Positions 29,237-39,439 are shown, numbered from the stretch's first letter. The stretch: DNA of 64,000 bases from Vibrio algarum (GCF_028204155.1 NZ_JAQLOI010000003.1:992001-1056000); one strand, 5' to 3'. Notes: generated by a model from the sequence alone, not told the origin. Translations and numbers: made by a program.

Positions 29237-30340
29237 TTACTTTCCGATGCTGGGAAAAGGAAATCCGGCTGGCGGTGTGGACTGTTCGACCTTTAGAGTT
29301 TGCGTTGGGAAAGCGACATCAGCATCATGATCGTGGATGATGTCCATGACCTTTAATAGAACATCTTGCTTTACCTCGTGATAGTGCACCCAATTCACGG
29401 TTTTAGTGAACGAATAGATAAAAAAGTCTAATGAAGATGGGCCAAAGGCATTAAAATTAACGATTAAAGTCTGTGACATGTCTAAATCGGGGTGATTTTG
29501 CAGCATGATTTTCACGTCATCAATAATACTATCGACTTTATGGGCATCCTCGTATCTAAGGCCAATAGTTTCATATATGCGTCGATTCGACATGCGAGAA
29601 GGGTTTTCAACGACAATACTACTGAAAACAGAGTTCGGTACGTACAGTGGTCGTTTATCAAAGGTACGAATGATAGTCATGCGCCAACCAATTCGTTCAA
29701 CTGTTCCTTCGATCTGTCTATCTGGTGAACGGATCCAATCGCCAACTTTAAAAGGACGATCGAAGTAGATCATCATGCCACCAAAAAAATTAGATAGCAG
29801 ATCTTTTGCTGCCAGACCGACAATTAATCCACCCACACCACCAAAAGTAAGAAGACCTGATAGGCTTAGTCCTAGCGTCTGCATGAAAGATAAAACACCC
29901 ATCATGATAAATAATAGCCTTGCCACTTTGGCTATCGCTTGAACGGTAGTTTCATCTCGTGTTTTTTGCTCAAGTACATACTCTTCAACATTATTGATAA
30001 GTCGTAGGATAATCCAGATGAAAATCGCAATGATGAGCAACATTTTGAGTGTTGCGAGCCAATCAAGAGAGTGTGTTATATAGCTTTGCATGACTAACCC
30101 AATAGAGACAGTAGCAGGCCAACACCAAAGCAAGGTGCTGATTGGTGTTTTTAAAGCACCAATAATAACGTTGTCCCACTGTATCTTGGTTTTGTCCGCT
30201 ATCGTTTCCAATCGAGAGTAGATGATTCGCCATGCTACCCAAGCAAAAAAGCTGATACCAGTGATGAATAGAACATCATTACCCCAGTCTTGGTCAGGCT
30301 GAGAAAAATAGTCTTGTAGTTGGGTAATTAATGAATCCAT
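29237..30340 (-). CDS. MscS-family mechanosensitive channel
   Basis: This 367-residue protein has several N-terminal membrane helices (about 20-180), the pore-lining TM3 (LLTFGGVGGLIVGLAAKDLLSNFFGGMMIYFDRPFKVGDWI), and the MscS beta domain with EGTVERIGWRMTIIRTFDKRPLYVPNS. Such channels open on membrane tension to release solutes on hypo-osmotic shock. It is larger than E. coli MscS (286) and resembles the YbdG/YnaI size class in architecture. It is alone on its strand. Confidence 0.9.
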   Translation of the reverse strand: MDSLITQLQDYFSQPDQDWGNDVLFITGISFFAWVAWRIIYSRLETIADKTKIQWDNVIIGALKTPISTLLWCWPATVSIGLVMQSYITHSLDWLATLKMLLIIAIFIWIILRLINNVEEYVLEQKTRDETTVQAIAKVARLLFIMMGVLSFMQTLGLSLSGLLTFGGVGGLIVGLAAKDLLSNFFGGMMIYFDRPFKVGDWIRSPDRQIEGTVERIGWRMTIIRTFDKRPLYVPNSVFSSIVVENPSRMSNRRIYETIGLRYEDAHKVDSIIDDVKIMLQNHPDLDMSQTLIVNFNAFGPSSLDFFIYSFTKTVNWVHYHEVKQDVLLKVMDIIHDHDADVAFPTQTLKVEQSTPPAGFPFPSIGK

Positions 30341-30530
30341 GTAGATAGGACTTCCTTATAGTGTGTAAGGAAAAAAGTAGCAGATTTTCTGGTTTTTCTC
30401 TAGGAAAAATAAATATTTAGCGGGTATTTGGGCAAAAGCATTAAATTATTATTTATCAAAACGGAAAAAGGTGAAATAGACATTAAATCTAATCCAACTT
30501 TTTCTGTCATCTTGACGAATCAGCGATTAT

Positions 30531-31052
30531 CTAAAGCTGAGAGATGGCACTTAGTAACTGATCGACGAGTTCTTTATTGGTTAAGATACCGTTTTCTAAA
30601 TCGAAATTGTCGTAGAAATTAGGCACTGACAGAGTTGCTTTGACATCGGCGGCAAAATGAGGCGCAGAAGCTTTTGCCGCGGCAAGCACATTACCTGCGC
30701 CACCAGGACCCGGAGAGGTCGCCAGCATGATCACGGGTTTATTCTGGAATACATCTCTGCTAATGCGAGAGGTCCAATCAAACAGGTTTTTATAAGCTGC
30801 GGTGTAAGATCCATTATGTTCTGCAAATGAAATAACAATGACATCGGCTTCTCCAAGCTTTTGATGGAACGCTTTTGCAAGTTCTGGTTGGCCAAGTTCT
30901 TTTTCTCTGTCTTCACTAAACAGCGGAATTTCATAGTCGTTGATATCTAGAAGCTCTACCTGTGCTTCTTCTATTTGTTGCGCGGCATAATTAGCGAGAT
31001 GTTTGTTAATTGAGTTTTTGCTACTACTGGCTGCAAACGCGAGTACTTTCAT
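30531..31052 (-). CDS. NADPH-dependent FMN reductase family protein
   Basis: Three ATG codons in a row (31058, 31055, 31052) follow AGGAA; the third has the best spacing, so I use 31052 (173 residues). Flavodoxin-like fold: VLAFAASSSKNSINKHLANY at the FMN phosphate site, VISFAEHNGSYTAAYKNLFDWTSR and MLATSPGPGGAGNVL match the NAD(P)H-dependent FMN reductase/quinone reductase family. It is divergent from a LysR regulator at 31217, which may control it. Confidence 0.88.
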   Translation of the reverse strand: MKVLAFAASSSKNSINKHLANYAAQQIEEAQVELLDINDYEIPLFSEDREKELGQPELAKAFHQKLGEADVIVISFAEHNGSYTAAYKNLFDWTSRISRDVFQNKPVIMLATSPGPGGAGNVLAAAKASAPHFAADVKATLSVPNFYDNFDLENGILTNKELVDQLLSAISQL

Positions 31053-31216
31053 CATCATTTCCTATCTTTTCTCTGCTTGGATGGATACACTTTAAATTAT
31101 TCTCATACGTTAATTAATGGTCTTATTGTGGACAGATTGTTTCCAAATGACTCTTAATTGGCTGTTTGTGATTTGAATAGCGCTTAAGTATTTTTAATAG
31201 GGAGAAAAGTATCCGT

Positions 31217-32119
31217 ATGGCGATTAAAAGTACGTTGTTAGATGGTATGGCTATTTTTGCTCAGGTCGTTAAGTTAGGCAGTTTTACCTTAGCTGCTGAT
31301 GTTAGCGGTCATTCGACTTCATATATAAGTAAAGAAGTCAGCAAGCTAGAAGCGCGGTTAGGCGTACGGTTGCTGCATCGAACCACTCGCTCATTAAGCC
31401 TAACGCCAGAAGGTGAGTTGTACTATCAACGGTGCCAACAAATAATTGAGGACGCAGAACAGGCAGAAAACGCCATCATTGGCAAGCAGGGTGAACCTCA
31501 TGGCTTGTTGAGAGTGAGTTGTCCAATGTCCTACGGGCTCTCTAATCTTAGCCCCGTTTTAAGTCGATTTATTGATGGTTATCCAAAAATTAAGTTAGAT
31601 CTGGAACTCAATGACAGAAAGGTTGATCTCATTTCTGACGGGTTCGATGTTGTTATCAGAGCGGCACAGCGCCTAGAAGACTCTAGTCTCATCAGCCGCA
31701 AGATAACACGCTCTGAGGCATTGGTATTGGCTTCTCCTCGCTATCTATCTAAACATGGAACACCGAAGCATCCTTACGATTTGGATCGGCATAAAATTAT
31801 TAGTTATAGCAATCTCAAACAACCGAATGTTTGGATATTCGATGATGTTAATGGTGAGCAAATTCAAGTTCATGTTGATAGTCATGTGTTGACCAACAAT
31901 TCAATGTTAGAGGTGGAATTAGCGGTCGCTGATCAAGGTATTTTCCGCATCCCACGTTTTGCGTTAAAAGATGAATTGGAGACGGGTAAACTTGTCGAAC
32001 TCTTCGAAAATTGGCCAAAGCCTTCGATTGGTATTTATATGGTTTACCCAAGTAGAAAGCATATGTCGGCAAAGGTTAGGAGTTTTATAGATTTTGTCAT
32101 GGATGAGTTAGGTGATTAA
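31217..32119 (+). CDS. LysR-family transcriptional regulator
   Basis: This 300-residue protein has an N-terminal winged helix (about 10-65, with SFTLAADVSGHSTSYISKEVSKLEARLGVRLLHRTTRSL) and a LysR substrate-binding domain. Its closest look is the AaeR/DsdC-unlike 'CrgA-type' group that has SRKITRSEALVLASPRYL. It is divergent from the FMN reductase gene, the usual arrangement for a LysR regulator and its target. It overlaps the end of the convergent acetyltransferase gene by four bases. Confidence 0.88.
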   Translation: MAIKSTLLDGMAIFAQVVKLGSFTLAADVSGHSTSYISKEVSKLEARLGVRLLHRTTRSLSLTPEGELYYQRCQQIIEDAEQAENAIIGKQGEPHGLLRVSCPMSYGLSNLSPVLSRFIDGYPKIKLDLELNDRKVDLISDGFDVVIRAAQRLEDSSLISRKITRSEALVLASPRYLSKHGTPKHPYDLDRHKIISYSNLKQPNVWIFDDVNGEQIQVHVDSHVLTNNSMLEVELAVADQGIFRIPRFALKDELETGKLVELFENWPKPSIGIYMVYPSRKHMSAKVRSFIDFVMDELGD

Positions 32120-32706
32120 GCTGGTGGGTTGATATGCATAGAACGCAGTTTCATGTAGAAATATTCATCTCCCCAGCCAGCTTGTGGTGAAGTATCGGCT
32201 TTAAGGTTCGCTGCTCGCTTAAATCCTGCTTTTTCGAGCAGTTTATAAGATGCTTCATTTTTCATGTCCACAAAGGCGACTATTTTCTGTTTATTTAGTG
32301 TTAGAAACAAAAAATCAAGTAGCGCGGATAAAGCTTCAAATCCGACACCTTTTCTTTGATTATCTGCCGAAATAGTAAATCCGACTTCCATTTTTTCTTG
32401 ATCAATGAAATGGACAGCAAGATCGCCAATCACCTCATGGGAAGATTTTTTCTCTATGGCTAATTGATACCAATGGCCTATGCGGCCAAAGGTGGAGTAA
32501 TCCATTTGGTTAAATAGCCTTAACGCATCTTGATAGGTGTAGTTGGTCCAGCTCTGATAGCGAGCTACGTTTTCATCTGCTCTATACTGTGCGAATGCCG
32601 TTAAATCACTTTTCTCGAACGCTCGAATGAAATATCGAGTCGTTTCTAATATAGGGCTTTGACTTGACGCTGATGTAACACTATTCAATTTTGTTTTTTC
32701 TTGCAT
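32116..32706 (-). CDS. GNAT-family N-acetyltransferase (RimJ/RimL-like)
   Basis: The ATG at 32706 is preferred to an in-frame TTG at 32724. This 196-residue protein has the GNAT fold with the beta4-acetyl-CoA loop at SADNQRKGVGFEALSALLDFLF and a C-terminal SYKLLEKAGFKR segment, typical of RimJ/RimL-type enzymes that acetylate N-termini, amino acids or antibiotics. The substrate is unknown. It is convergent with the LysR gene. Confidence 0.85.
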   Translation of the reverse strand: MQEKTKLNSVTSASSQSPILETTRYFIRAFEKSDLTAFAQYRADENVARYQSWTNYTYQDALRLFNQMDYSTFGRIGHWYQLAIEKKSSHEVIGDLAVHFIDQEKMEVGFTISADNQRKGVGFEALSALLDFLFLTLNKQKIVAFVDMKNEASYKLLEKAGFKRAANLKADTSPQAGWGDEYFYMKLRSMHINPPA

Positions 32707-32910
32707 GTCTGCTGCGTATCCCAATTAATACCTATCCCACAAAATAGCTGTGTCGATATAATGTGTTTGTACCTTTTTGTTGCCTGCACATGCAGTTAGA
32801 AGTACAGACTCTAAGTTACACCCTTCAATCTTATTTTAAAACGACTTCATCGTTGTTAACGTGAATACCTTTATGTATGATGAGATCAATTCTCAACTGC
32901 TAGCGATATT

Positions 32911-33276
32911 ATGTTACTTCGTACTCAATCTCTTTTGTTAACCTGCTTTTTACTCATTTCTTTATTGATGATGAGCTTTAGTGCGAGTGCATCTGTGGTT
33001 GTATCATTTAGTAATTATGATATTTGTCCCGTAGAATCAGAAAACGTGGAGATTGTTTTTGCTGATCCTATTCAATCTGACAACGTGCATATAGAATCAA
33101 AAACGTCAGCTGCATCTCAATGTTGTGCGTCTGCCTCGCATGCATTGTACCCACCGTTTTCGCTTAGCCAAAGCTTACATTTGGCGCCTTCTTTTAGTTT
33201 AGCGCTCATTGAAAAAGAGCACCCTCGTAAAAATAATTTTTTAGCCCAATCTCTTTATAAGCCTCCAATCGCTTAG
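32911..33276 (+). CDS. Secreted or membrane-anchored hypothetical protein
   Basis: This 121-residue product has a strong N-terminal hydrophobic signal (LLLTCFLLISLLMMSFSASAS) and a Cys pair (SQCCASASHA). It ends LYKPPIA, which vaguely recalls small periplasmic metal-related proteins with a YRPP-type end. I do not recognise a family. The ribosome site is weak. It precedes a DsbA-like gene by 128 bases, so an export or envelope role is possible. Confidence 0.5.
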   Translation: MLLRTQSLLLTCFLLISLLMMSFSASASVVVSFSNYDICPVESENVEIVFADPIQSDNVHIESKTSAASQCCASASHALYPPFSLSQSLHLAPSFSLALIEKEHPRKNNFLAQSLYKPPIA

Positions 33277-33404
33277 CTTTTCACTATGTAATCTGTAATT
33301 AAATATTATCGTGTTGGGTGAACGACGAGTTTGCCTAACGGGATTAAGGTACTTGAAAAGTAATATATAAAATCCATATTGGATTTTAGGAGAATGAGTT
33401 AATA

Positions 33405-34004
33405 ATGAGAAAATTTATTTTGTTGGTCGCGACTACATTGTTGAGCATGTCAGCCTTTTCCGCTGATTTTTCTGAAGGTAAACACTATACCGTATTGGAG
33501 GCATCTAAATCGTCAACGCCAACCGTGACAGAGTTCTTTTCGTTTTATTGCCCACACTGCTACGGATTTGAACCTGTGATGGAAGGGTTAAAAGATGAGC
33601 TTCCCAATGGAGCTAAGTTCCAGAAAGTGCATGTCTCTTTTATGGGCAATAGCATGGCGATTCCAATGGCTAAGGCTTATGCGACTATGGTGGCCCTGAA
33701 AGTGGAAGACCAAGTCGTTATGCCTATGTTCAAACAGATTCATGACTTCAAAAATGCACCGAGCAACGTTTCTGAACTACGTCAGATTTTTGTAGATAAT
33801 GGTGTTTCTGGCGAAAAATTTGATTCTACGTTCAATGGTTTCGCTGTTGATTCGATGCAGAAACGATTTGATAAACAGTTTAAAGCAACTGGGTTAACAG
33901 GCGTTCCTGGGGTGGTTGTTAATAATAAATACATTGTTAAGGCCGATGAAATTAAAACGATTGATGAGTATTATCAGCTAGTCAATTATCTATTAACACT
34001 CTAG
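33405..34004 (+). CDS. DsbA-family thiol:disulphide interchange protein
   Basis: This 199-residue protein has a signal peptide (about 1-19), the thioredoxin-like active site CPHC in FFSFYCPHCYGFEP, the inserted helical domain, and the cis-proline loop TGVPGVV. This is the full DsbA layout and length. It oxidises cysteines of exported proteins in the periplasm. Because no dsbB or other partner is adjacent, it may be a second copy, not the housekeeping dsbA; this is inference. Confidence 0.9.
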   Translation: MRKFILLVATTLLSMSAFSADFSEGKHYTVLEASKSSTPTVTEFFSFYCPHCYGFEPVMEGLKDELPNGAKFQKVHVSFMGNSMAIPMAKAYATMVALKVEDQVVMPMFKQIHDFKNAPSNVSELRQIFVDNGVSGEKFDSTFNGFAVDSMQKRFDKQFKATGLTGVPGVVVNNKYIVKADEIKTIDEYYQLVNYLLTL

Positions 34005-34095
34005 CAATCTACTGACTTATTGATTAAGTCACATTTTACTCTCCATGCTGACCTATACTCTATTTGCTGAGTACGAGTATTGCGAGGAGAGTAAA

Positions 34096-34224
34096 ATGAG
34101 ATGGTTAGCCTTTGTTAGTTGTATATTATTATTAGCAGGATGTTGTAGCGGTTCAGGACCTGGTCCTAGAGCCGCTATTGATTTGGAATCTAATTCACAA
34201 ATAGTGGTTGAACGCGTTTCATAG
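34096..34224 (+). CDS. Small lipoprotein, 42 residues
   Basis: The ATG at 34096 follows a strong GAGGAG site. The product has a signal with a lipobox (LLLAGC) ending at Cys16, followed at once by a second Cys, then a Gly/Pro/Ser-rich segment and a hydrophilic tail ending in IVVERVS. It is a plausible lipoprotein anchored in the inner or outer membrane. The gene lies 92 bases after the DsbA-like gene and may share its transcript. Function unknown. Confidence 0.75.
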   Translation: MRWLAFVSCILLLAGCCSGSGPGPRAAIDLESNSQIVVERVS

Positions 34225-34243
34225 TTCTCTCTGTTATTACCAT

Positions 34244-37200
34244 TTAGTATTCGTTTATCACTACCTGCTCTTTACTGTCGGGCTGTTTTTCTGCATTGCC
34301 GAATGACGTTAACCCCAAATCGTCTAATATCAGTAAAACACAGGGGACAGTGATAGAGGCGAGCAGTGTTGCGGACATTAACCCAAATGCGATACTTGCG
34401 ATCAGCGGTATTAGGAACTGCGCTTGAGTACTGCTTTCTGTAAGTAAAGGCAGTAGACCAACAAAAGTCGTCAACGATGTAATAAATATGGCTCTAAAGC
34501 GATCATGAACAGCCTCTTTACAAGCTGCGAGCAAGGGTTGGCCCTTTGCTACATTTTCTTTAACAAAGTTCACCAATAAAATATTGTCATTCACCACGAT
34601 GCCGGCAAGCGTTGCGAAGCCAACTAAGCTAGGAATAGTAAGGTCTAACCCCATCCCTAAATGTCCCCAAATAACACCAATCCACCCCATTGGTATCGCA
34701 AGCAGAACGGCGATAGGTTGGCTGAAACTTTGGAACAAGAAAGCTAAGATTAAGAAAATACCCACTACCCCCATTGCAAAGAACGTCATTAGAGACGAGC
34801 CGGTATCTGAGCTCTCTTTATCTTGCCCTTGAGAAACAAAGGTGACATCAGGAAATGTTTTCTTCGATGTGGGAACAAACTCGTTATAGAATTTTTGCAT
34901 GATTTCTCTAGAGTTTGCTACTCTCGTGTTCACATTGCCTTGTACAGTAACCGTATTCACCGAATTTACGCGATTAATTCGTGAGTAGGACTGCTCTTCT
35001 TTAAATTCAGCCACACTAGAAAGGGGAACTAAGGTTCCGTTTGAAGCAGTAACAGCTAAGTCTTTTAAGCCACTTAAACTCGCCTGATAAGTAAATTCGT
35101 CTAGTCGAACTGTAATATCCAAGGTTTCTCCATTTTGAAAAACAGAAAGATCGGTCGTGCCTTTAACTGCGCTTCTTAGTGTTTGGGCAACTTGTGCGGA
35201 GTTAACACCCATGACTCCGGCCTCATCTTTTAAACTGACGTGGATCTCTGTTCTGCCATTGCGTAAATCACTTGAAAGGTTAAATACCCCATCAAAGCCT
35301 TTTAACCACTTGATAAGGGTGCGGCTGACTTTGTTTAGCTCATCCAAAGAGTTTCCTTGTACTCTGATATCAATACCATTACCCGCAATGCCCCGTTCTT
35401 TGTCGGTGAATTTGAGTGATACCACATCGGCTGTTGGGCCGACCTTGCTTTTCCAATTCTGAATCAATGATTTGATACTTTCTTGTCTAAATTGTGCAGC
35501 GAGTAAATCTGCGCTCACAGTCGCTAAGTGGGGGCCTGATTCGTTCGCATCTATGTTGGTGTTGTACATGATGGTGGTGCTTTCTATTAAGGGCTCAGAA
35601 TTAGGAAATTTAGCAGCATATTCTTGATTGATTTCCGCGAGTGCACCCGACACTTTATTCACGACCGTTTCAGTCTGATCTAGCAAACTCCCTTGAGGTA
35701 ATAAAATTCGGGCTTGCAGGGTGTCACTCTCTAGGGAAGGCATGGCTTTAAATTTGAGCCAACCTGCAGAGAAAGTAGCTGACGAAACGAGCACAACCAT
35801 GAGCATAATACCTAGCGTAAAATAGGGAGCATTCATCGCCTTAAAGGAGAGGGGTACAAAAACTTTATCTCTTGTGACTTCGAATGTAGCGAGAAACTTA
35901 TCCCTAATTGGGTTTGATTTAGAATTTAAGTGGCTATGGGCTAAGTGTGAAGGCAAGATTAAAAAAGCTTCTATAAGACTCACTAATAAGGTAATGAGCA
36001 AAATTATAGGAATATACCTCAGTACTTCGCCTAATTTTCCACTCAAAAACATGAGTGGGCCAATGACCATTAATGTTGTTGCAAACGAAGCAATAACACC
36101 TGGAAAGACTTGTTTGGTGCCTTCTATTGCCGCTTCGAAAGAAGGCATACCTGCTTGGCGTTTTGCTGCAATGTTTTCGGCAATGATCAACGAGTCATCC
36201 ATAAGCAAACCGATAGCGACAATTAGGCCAACCATCGTCATCATGTTGATCGTGTAACCAAGTAAATGCATAACAAAAATAGAACCAAGAAATGAAACTG
36301 GTAACCCCATTGCAACCCAAAAGCTAAATCGGATGTTAAAAAATGCCCATAGCATTAAAAAGGCCAGCGCTAACCCCTGAATTCCGTTGCTGGTTAATAT
36401 GCGAAGCCGTTCATTGATATTCACACTGACATCTTGGGTGACAGTAAACGTTATGCCCGGCACTGCCATTGCTTGTTCTTTAGCGATAAGGGTGTCGAGT
36501 GCGTCTTTTACTTTTAACGTGTCTTGAAAGTAGGTTTTAGATATTTGTAATAGGGCGGCTTGTTGCCCATTAAATAGGATTTTCTCTTCGTCTAAAGCAA
36601 ATTTTTGCTCGATCACCGCGATGTCACCGAGTCGGATTTGAGTACCCAGTTCATTGGTTTTAATGACGAGATTTCTGAAGTCTTCTACTGTTGTGCTCTG
36701 ATGATTAAAGCGAACACTAACCTCATCTAACTGGCTTGTGAATACGCCAGCAGGGCTGTTAATATTTTGCTGCTCGACTAAGGTAGACAGGTCAGAAATA
36801 CTTAAACCATACTGTTTTAATTTCCAATCAGAGATACGCACTTCTATTTCTTGATCAGAAAATCCAGAGACAACAACTTGGGCAATAAGAGGATTGGCTT
36901 TTAGTCTCTGTTTTACGTCTTGTGCGAATAGATAAAGGTCTTTCTCAGACATGTCGCCTGTAATAGCGACACTTGCAACCGTAGCGGTACGGTCTAGCTT
37001 AGTGACGGTTACCTGCTCTACTCGGTCTGGAAAGTCACCAATAGAGTTGACTTGTTGTTGGATGTCTGTGGTGAGAATATCAATATCTTCACCAGTAGTA
37101 ATTTCAGCGTTGGCAATGGCAACATTTTCTCTCGCATCGCAAGTGATCTCTTTAATACCATTAAGCTTATCGAGGGCATCTTCCAACGGAGAGCAAATTT

Positions 37201-37378
37201 CTTCAAGTACTTCTACAGGAGATGCTCCGGGATAACTAACACGGACTTCTATATCTTTGGTCGGAGTGACGGGAAAGGTATCTTTTTGCAGCTTGGGTAA
37301 AGCAAACAGACCGAGCAACAGTACCACTATCATCAAGACATTCGCACCGGTTGCATGGCGGACAAAGAAGGTGATCAT
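34244..37378 (-). CDS. RND-family efflux permease
   Basis: This 1044-residue inner-membrane transporter has the AcrB-type architecture: 12 membrane helices and two large periplasmic loops. The TM4 acid pair occurs in GLIVAIGLLMDDSLIIAENI, and the TM10 region is GIVVNDNILLVNF. It is closer to the multidrug (HAE-1 type) family than to the heavy-metal family, but the substrate cannot be told. The adaptor gene overlaps it by four bases. No outer-membrane channel gene is adjacent, so a shared TolC is likely. Confidence 0.93.
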   Translation of the reverse strand: MITFFVRHATGANVLMIVVLLLGLFALPKLQKDTFPVTPTKDIEVRVSYPGASPVEVLEEICSPLEDALDKLNGIKEITCDARENVAIANAEITTGEDIDILTTDIQQQVNSIGDFPDRVEQVTVTKLDRTATVASVAITGDMSEKDLYLFAQDVKQRLKANPLIAQVVVSGFSDQEIEVRISDWKLKQYGLSISDLSTLVEQQNINSPAGVFTSQLDEVSVRFNHQSTTVEDFRNLVIKTNELGTQIRLGDIAVIEQKFALDEEKILFNGQQAALLQISKTYFQDTLKVKDALDTLIAKEQAMAVPGITFTVTQDVSVNINERLRILTSNGIQGLALAFLMLWAFFNIRFSFWVAMGLPVSFLGSIFVMHLLGYTINMMTMVGLIVAIGLLMDDSLIIAENIAAKRQAGMPSFEAAIEGTKQVFPGVIASFATTLMVIGPLMFLSGKLGEVLRYIPIILLITLLVSLIEAFLILPSHLAHSHLNSKSNPIRDKFLATFEVTRDKVFVPLSFKAMNAPYFTLGIMLMVVLVSSATFSAGWLKFKAMPSLESDTLQARILLPQGSLLDQTETVVNKVSGALAEINQEYAAKFPNSEPLIESTTIMYNTNIDANESGPHLATVSADLLAAQFRQESIKSLIQNWKSKVGPTADVVSLKFTDKERGIAGNGIDIRVQGNSLDELNKVSRTLIKWLKGFDGVFNLSSDLRNGRTEIHVSLKDEAGVMGVNSAQVAQTLRSAVKGTTDLSVFQNGETLDITVRLDEFTYQASLSGLKDLAVTASNGTLVPLSSVAEFKEEQSYSRINRVNSVNTVTVQGNVNTRVANSREIMQKFYNEFVPTSKKTFPDVTFVSQGQDKESSDTGSSLMTFFAMGVVGIFLILAFLFQSFSQPIAVLLAIPMGWIGVIWGHLGMGLDLTIPSLVGFATLAGIVVNDNILLVNFVKENVAKGQPLLAACKEAVHDRFRAIFITSLTTFVGLLPLLTESSTQAQFLIPLIASIAFGLMSATLLASITVPCVLLILDDLGLTSFGNAEKQPDSKEQVVINEY

Positions 37379-38700
37379 GATTTACCCTCCGTTTTTGGTG
37401 TTTTCTTAACGTCAAATCCTGTTGTTTTATTTAACCATTCAATCATTTTTTTGTCAGGTTGGGGTTTGAGTGGCATACCTTTTACCGCCGGAGAGAGCTG
37501 ACTAACAATAACTTTGTCGTTTACTTCAATACCTTCTTTTATTACGGCTATTTGGTCTTGAATAAAGGCAACTTTAACGGGTTTAATTTGGAGTTTTCCC
37601 TCGTCATTTACGACATAAACCTTATTTTGATGAATAGCATTGGCAGGTATGAGAATTTGTTTTTTAAGGACAGGCGCCATCAGGGTTACTTTTACAAATG
37701 TGTCTCGAATTAAAGGCGGTTTTTTGCCTGGTTGAGCCTGGCCATATGGATCATCAATTCGAACCACAATGCTTTGGCTTTGAGTTTGTGCGTCGATATG
37801 TCCACCGGAGCGGTTTACTTTTGCGTTCCATGAAATGATACGCTCGCCTGCATTTAGTTCGATCAAAACGTCTAGTTCGTTATGTAGGTCACCAGAGATA
37901 TTGTTCTTATTGATTGCCTGATGAAGGGGGCGCATTTTACCTAAAGGGAACTGTGCGCTTACTTCTACTGCTGCAATACCGTCAGCTCGAAGTAAAATCT
38001 CACCTTTATTGACATATTCTGCGAAACCAACCAGTTTTTCCGTAATACGAAGATCGAAAGGGGCGGATATTGTCGTCTGTTTTAAATCACGTTGGGCGAG
38101 AGAAAGCTGCGTCTGTAGGACTTGCTGCTCAGCTTGATTAATCACTAAATTATTCTTAAGAGTCTGCAATTGCTGCTGACTACTTAATAACTCTCGTGTT
38201 GCGCGGTCTTTTTCCGTTTTGGATATATGTCCGGTTTTACTTAACTGTAGTGAGCGTTCATATTCGGAACGTTGAATTTTGTACTCTTCGGATGCGATTT
38301 TTAAGGATGCGGAGATAGTCTCATCTTTTAGTTTGGCGACTTTAATTTCAGCATCTAGTTTTGCGATTTCAAGTTCATAGGATGAAGGGTCAATTTTCAG
38401 AAGCGGTGTCCCTTTGCTAATGATATTTCCTTCCTGAAATTTTTCAGAATTCCAAATAATTGTACCGTCTAATTCTGATTGTGCTTCCCATTCTTGCGCG
38501 GGTTCAGTATGTCCATAACCAACGGCAACCGGTTGAAGTTGTCGCGGTTCGATTTTTAGAATACGAACCACCTTTTTACCTGTTGACTGAGTTGATGTTG
38601 GTGGTTCGGCTTTCATCCCTGGAGCAAGGAACAATAAAATACCGCCGAGAACGATTGGAGGAACAATGAGCACTCTCTGTTTCCAACTGAAGTGAGACAT
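37375..38700 (-). CDS. RND periplasmic adaptor (membrane-fusion protein)
   Basis: This 441-residue protein has an N-terminal signal/anchor helix (VLIVPPIVLGGILLFLAPG), a lipoyl/barrel-sandwich hybrid domain, a long coiled-coil hairpin (about 140-210) and beta-barrel domains. It couples the inner-membrane RND permease to an outer-membrane channel. Its stop overlaps the start of the permease gene. It is the first gene of a two-gene operon with no adjacent regulator. Confidence 0.92.
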   Translation of the reverse strand: MSHFSWKQRVLIVPPIVLGGILLFLAPGMKAEPPTSTQSTGKKVVRILKIEPRQLQPVAVGYGHTEPAQEWEAQSELDGTIIWNSEKFQEGNIISKGTPLLKIDPSSYELEIAKLDAEIKVAKLKDETISASLKIASEEYKIQRSEYERSLQLSKTGHISKTEKDRATRELLSSQQQLQTLKNNLVINQAEQQVLQTQLSLAQRDLKQTTISAPFDLRITEKLVGFAEYVNKGEILLRADGIAAVEVSAQFPLGKMRPLHQAINKNNISGDLHNELDVLIELNAGERIISWNAKVNRSGGHIDAQTQSQSIVVRIDDPYGQAQPGKKPPLIRDTFVKVTLMAPVLKKQILIPANAIHQNKVYVVNDEGKLQIKPVKVAFIQDQIAVIKEGIEVNDKVIVSQLSPAVKGMPLKPQPDKKMIEWLNKTTGFDVKKTPKTEGKS

Positions 38701-38772
38701 CTTACTTTCCTTAATGTTAGTAAATGATAATATTCTAATTAAAGATTAAAAAAATCATCTCTTAAGATGAAT

Positions 38773-38808
38773 GATAAAAAAGTCCCATATTTATAAATAT
38801 GGGACTTT
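38773..38808 (-). terminator. Terminator of the EF-hand gene
   Basis: A perfect 14-bp stem (AAAGTCCCATATTT) with a very short loop ends in TTTTTT on the minus strand. It lies five bases beyond the stop of the EF-hand gene and also upstream of the RND operon. Confidence 0.85.
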
Positions 38809-38813
38809 AGTCT

Positions 38814-39179
38814 TTATGAAGCATTACGCTGTCCTTTATTGCGACCTTTACCACCACGTTGATTGGTATTGCATGGCATGTTTTGAAATTCGTCTTTGTC
38901 AATGAACTGATCTCCGTTGGTATCAAGATTTTCAAACATGGGTGCGTTTGAAATGTTTCTTAGTGCGCGACCTTCTTCTGTTTTTTGAGCTATTTTGTCG
39001 GCTCTAAAGGCATTAAACTCATCTAAGCTAATCACGCTATCTTGATTGGTGTCCATTTCTACAAAGGTTGGCATTTGATTATTCCCAACCATGTTTCTGC
39101 CTTGACCTGCCGCGTTAACTCCAACAGCAATAGTCAAACTTAAAATCGCGATTGTTGAAAGCATCAATTTACTGTTCAT
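38814..39179 (-). CDS. Secreted EF-hand protein
   Basis: This 121-residue protein has a signal peptide (about 1-23) and two EF-hand loops, DTNQDSVISLDEF and DTNGDQFIDKDEF, each with the D-x-[DN]-x-D-x-x-I-x-x-x-E pattern of calcium-binding loops. The C-terminus is basic (RGGKGRNKGQRN). It is probably periplasmic and calcium-binding. It is divergent from the TlpA-DUF4266-DUF3570-ApbE module and may belong to it. The 260-base gap between them holds the promoters. Confidence 0.85.
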   Translation of the reverse strand: MNSKLMLSTIAILSLTIAVGVNAAGQGRNMVGNNQMPTFVEMDTNQDSVISLDEFNAFRADKIAQKTEEGRALRNISNAPMFENLDTNGDQFIDKDEFQNMPCNTNQRGGKGRNKGQRNAS

Positions 39180-39439
39180 AATGCATCCCTCAGTTATGTA
39201 TACACCTTAACATTAGCAGCGTGAATGTATAGCAACGTAATCTAGTGTAAATTAATGTAAACCCTTGATATAAATTAAAATGATGATGATTTTTATTCTT
39301 GTTTGTCATATATAAAAGTTGTTTACACTTTTTTCACATAACTTCATCTAAGCTTTATAAATATAACAATAGGTTTATCAGCAGTGAATGTCTTAATTAA
39401 AGGCACATTAACGATAAACGAACTAAAGAGGTTTTATTA

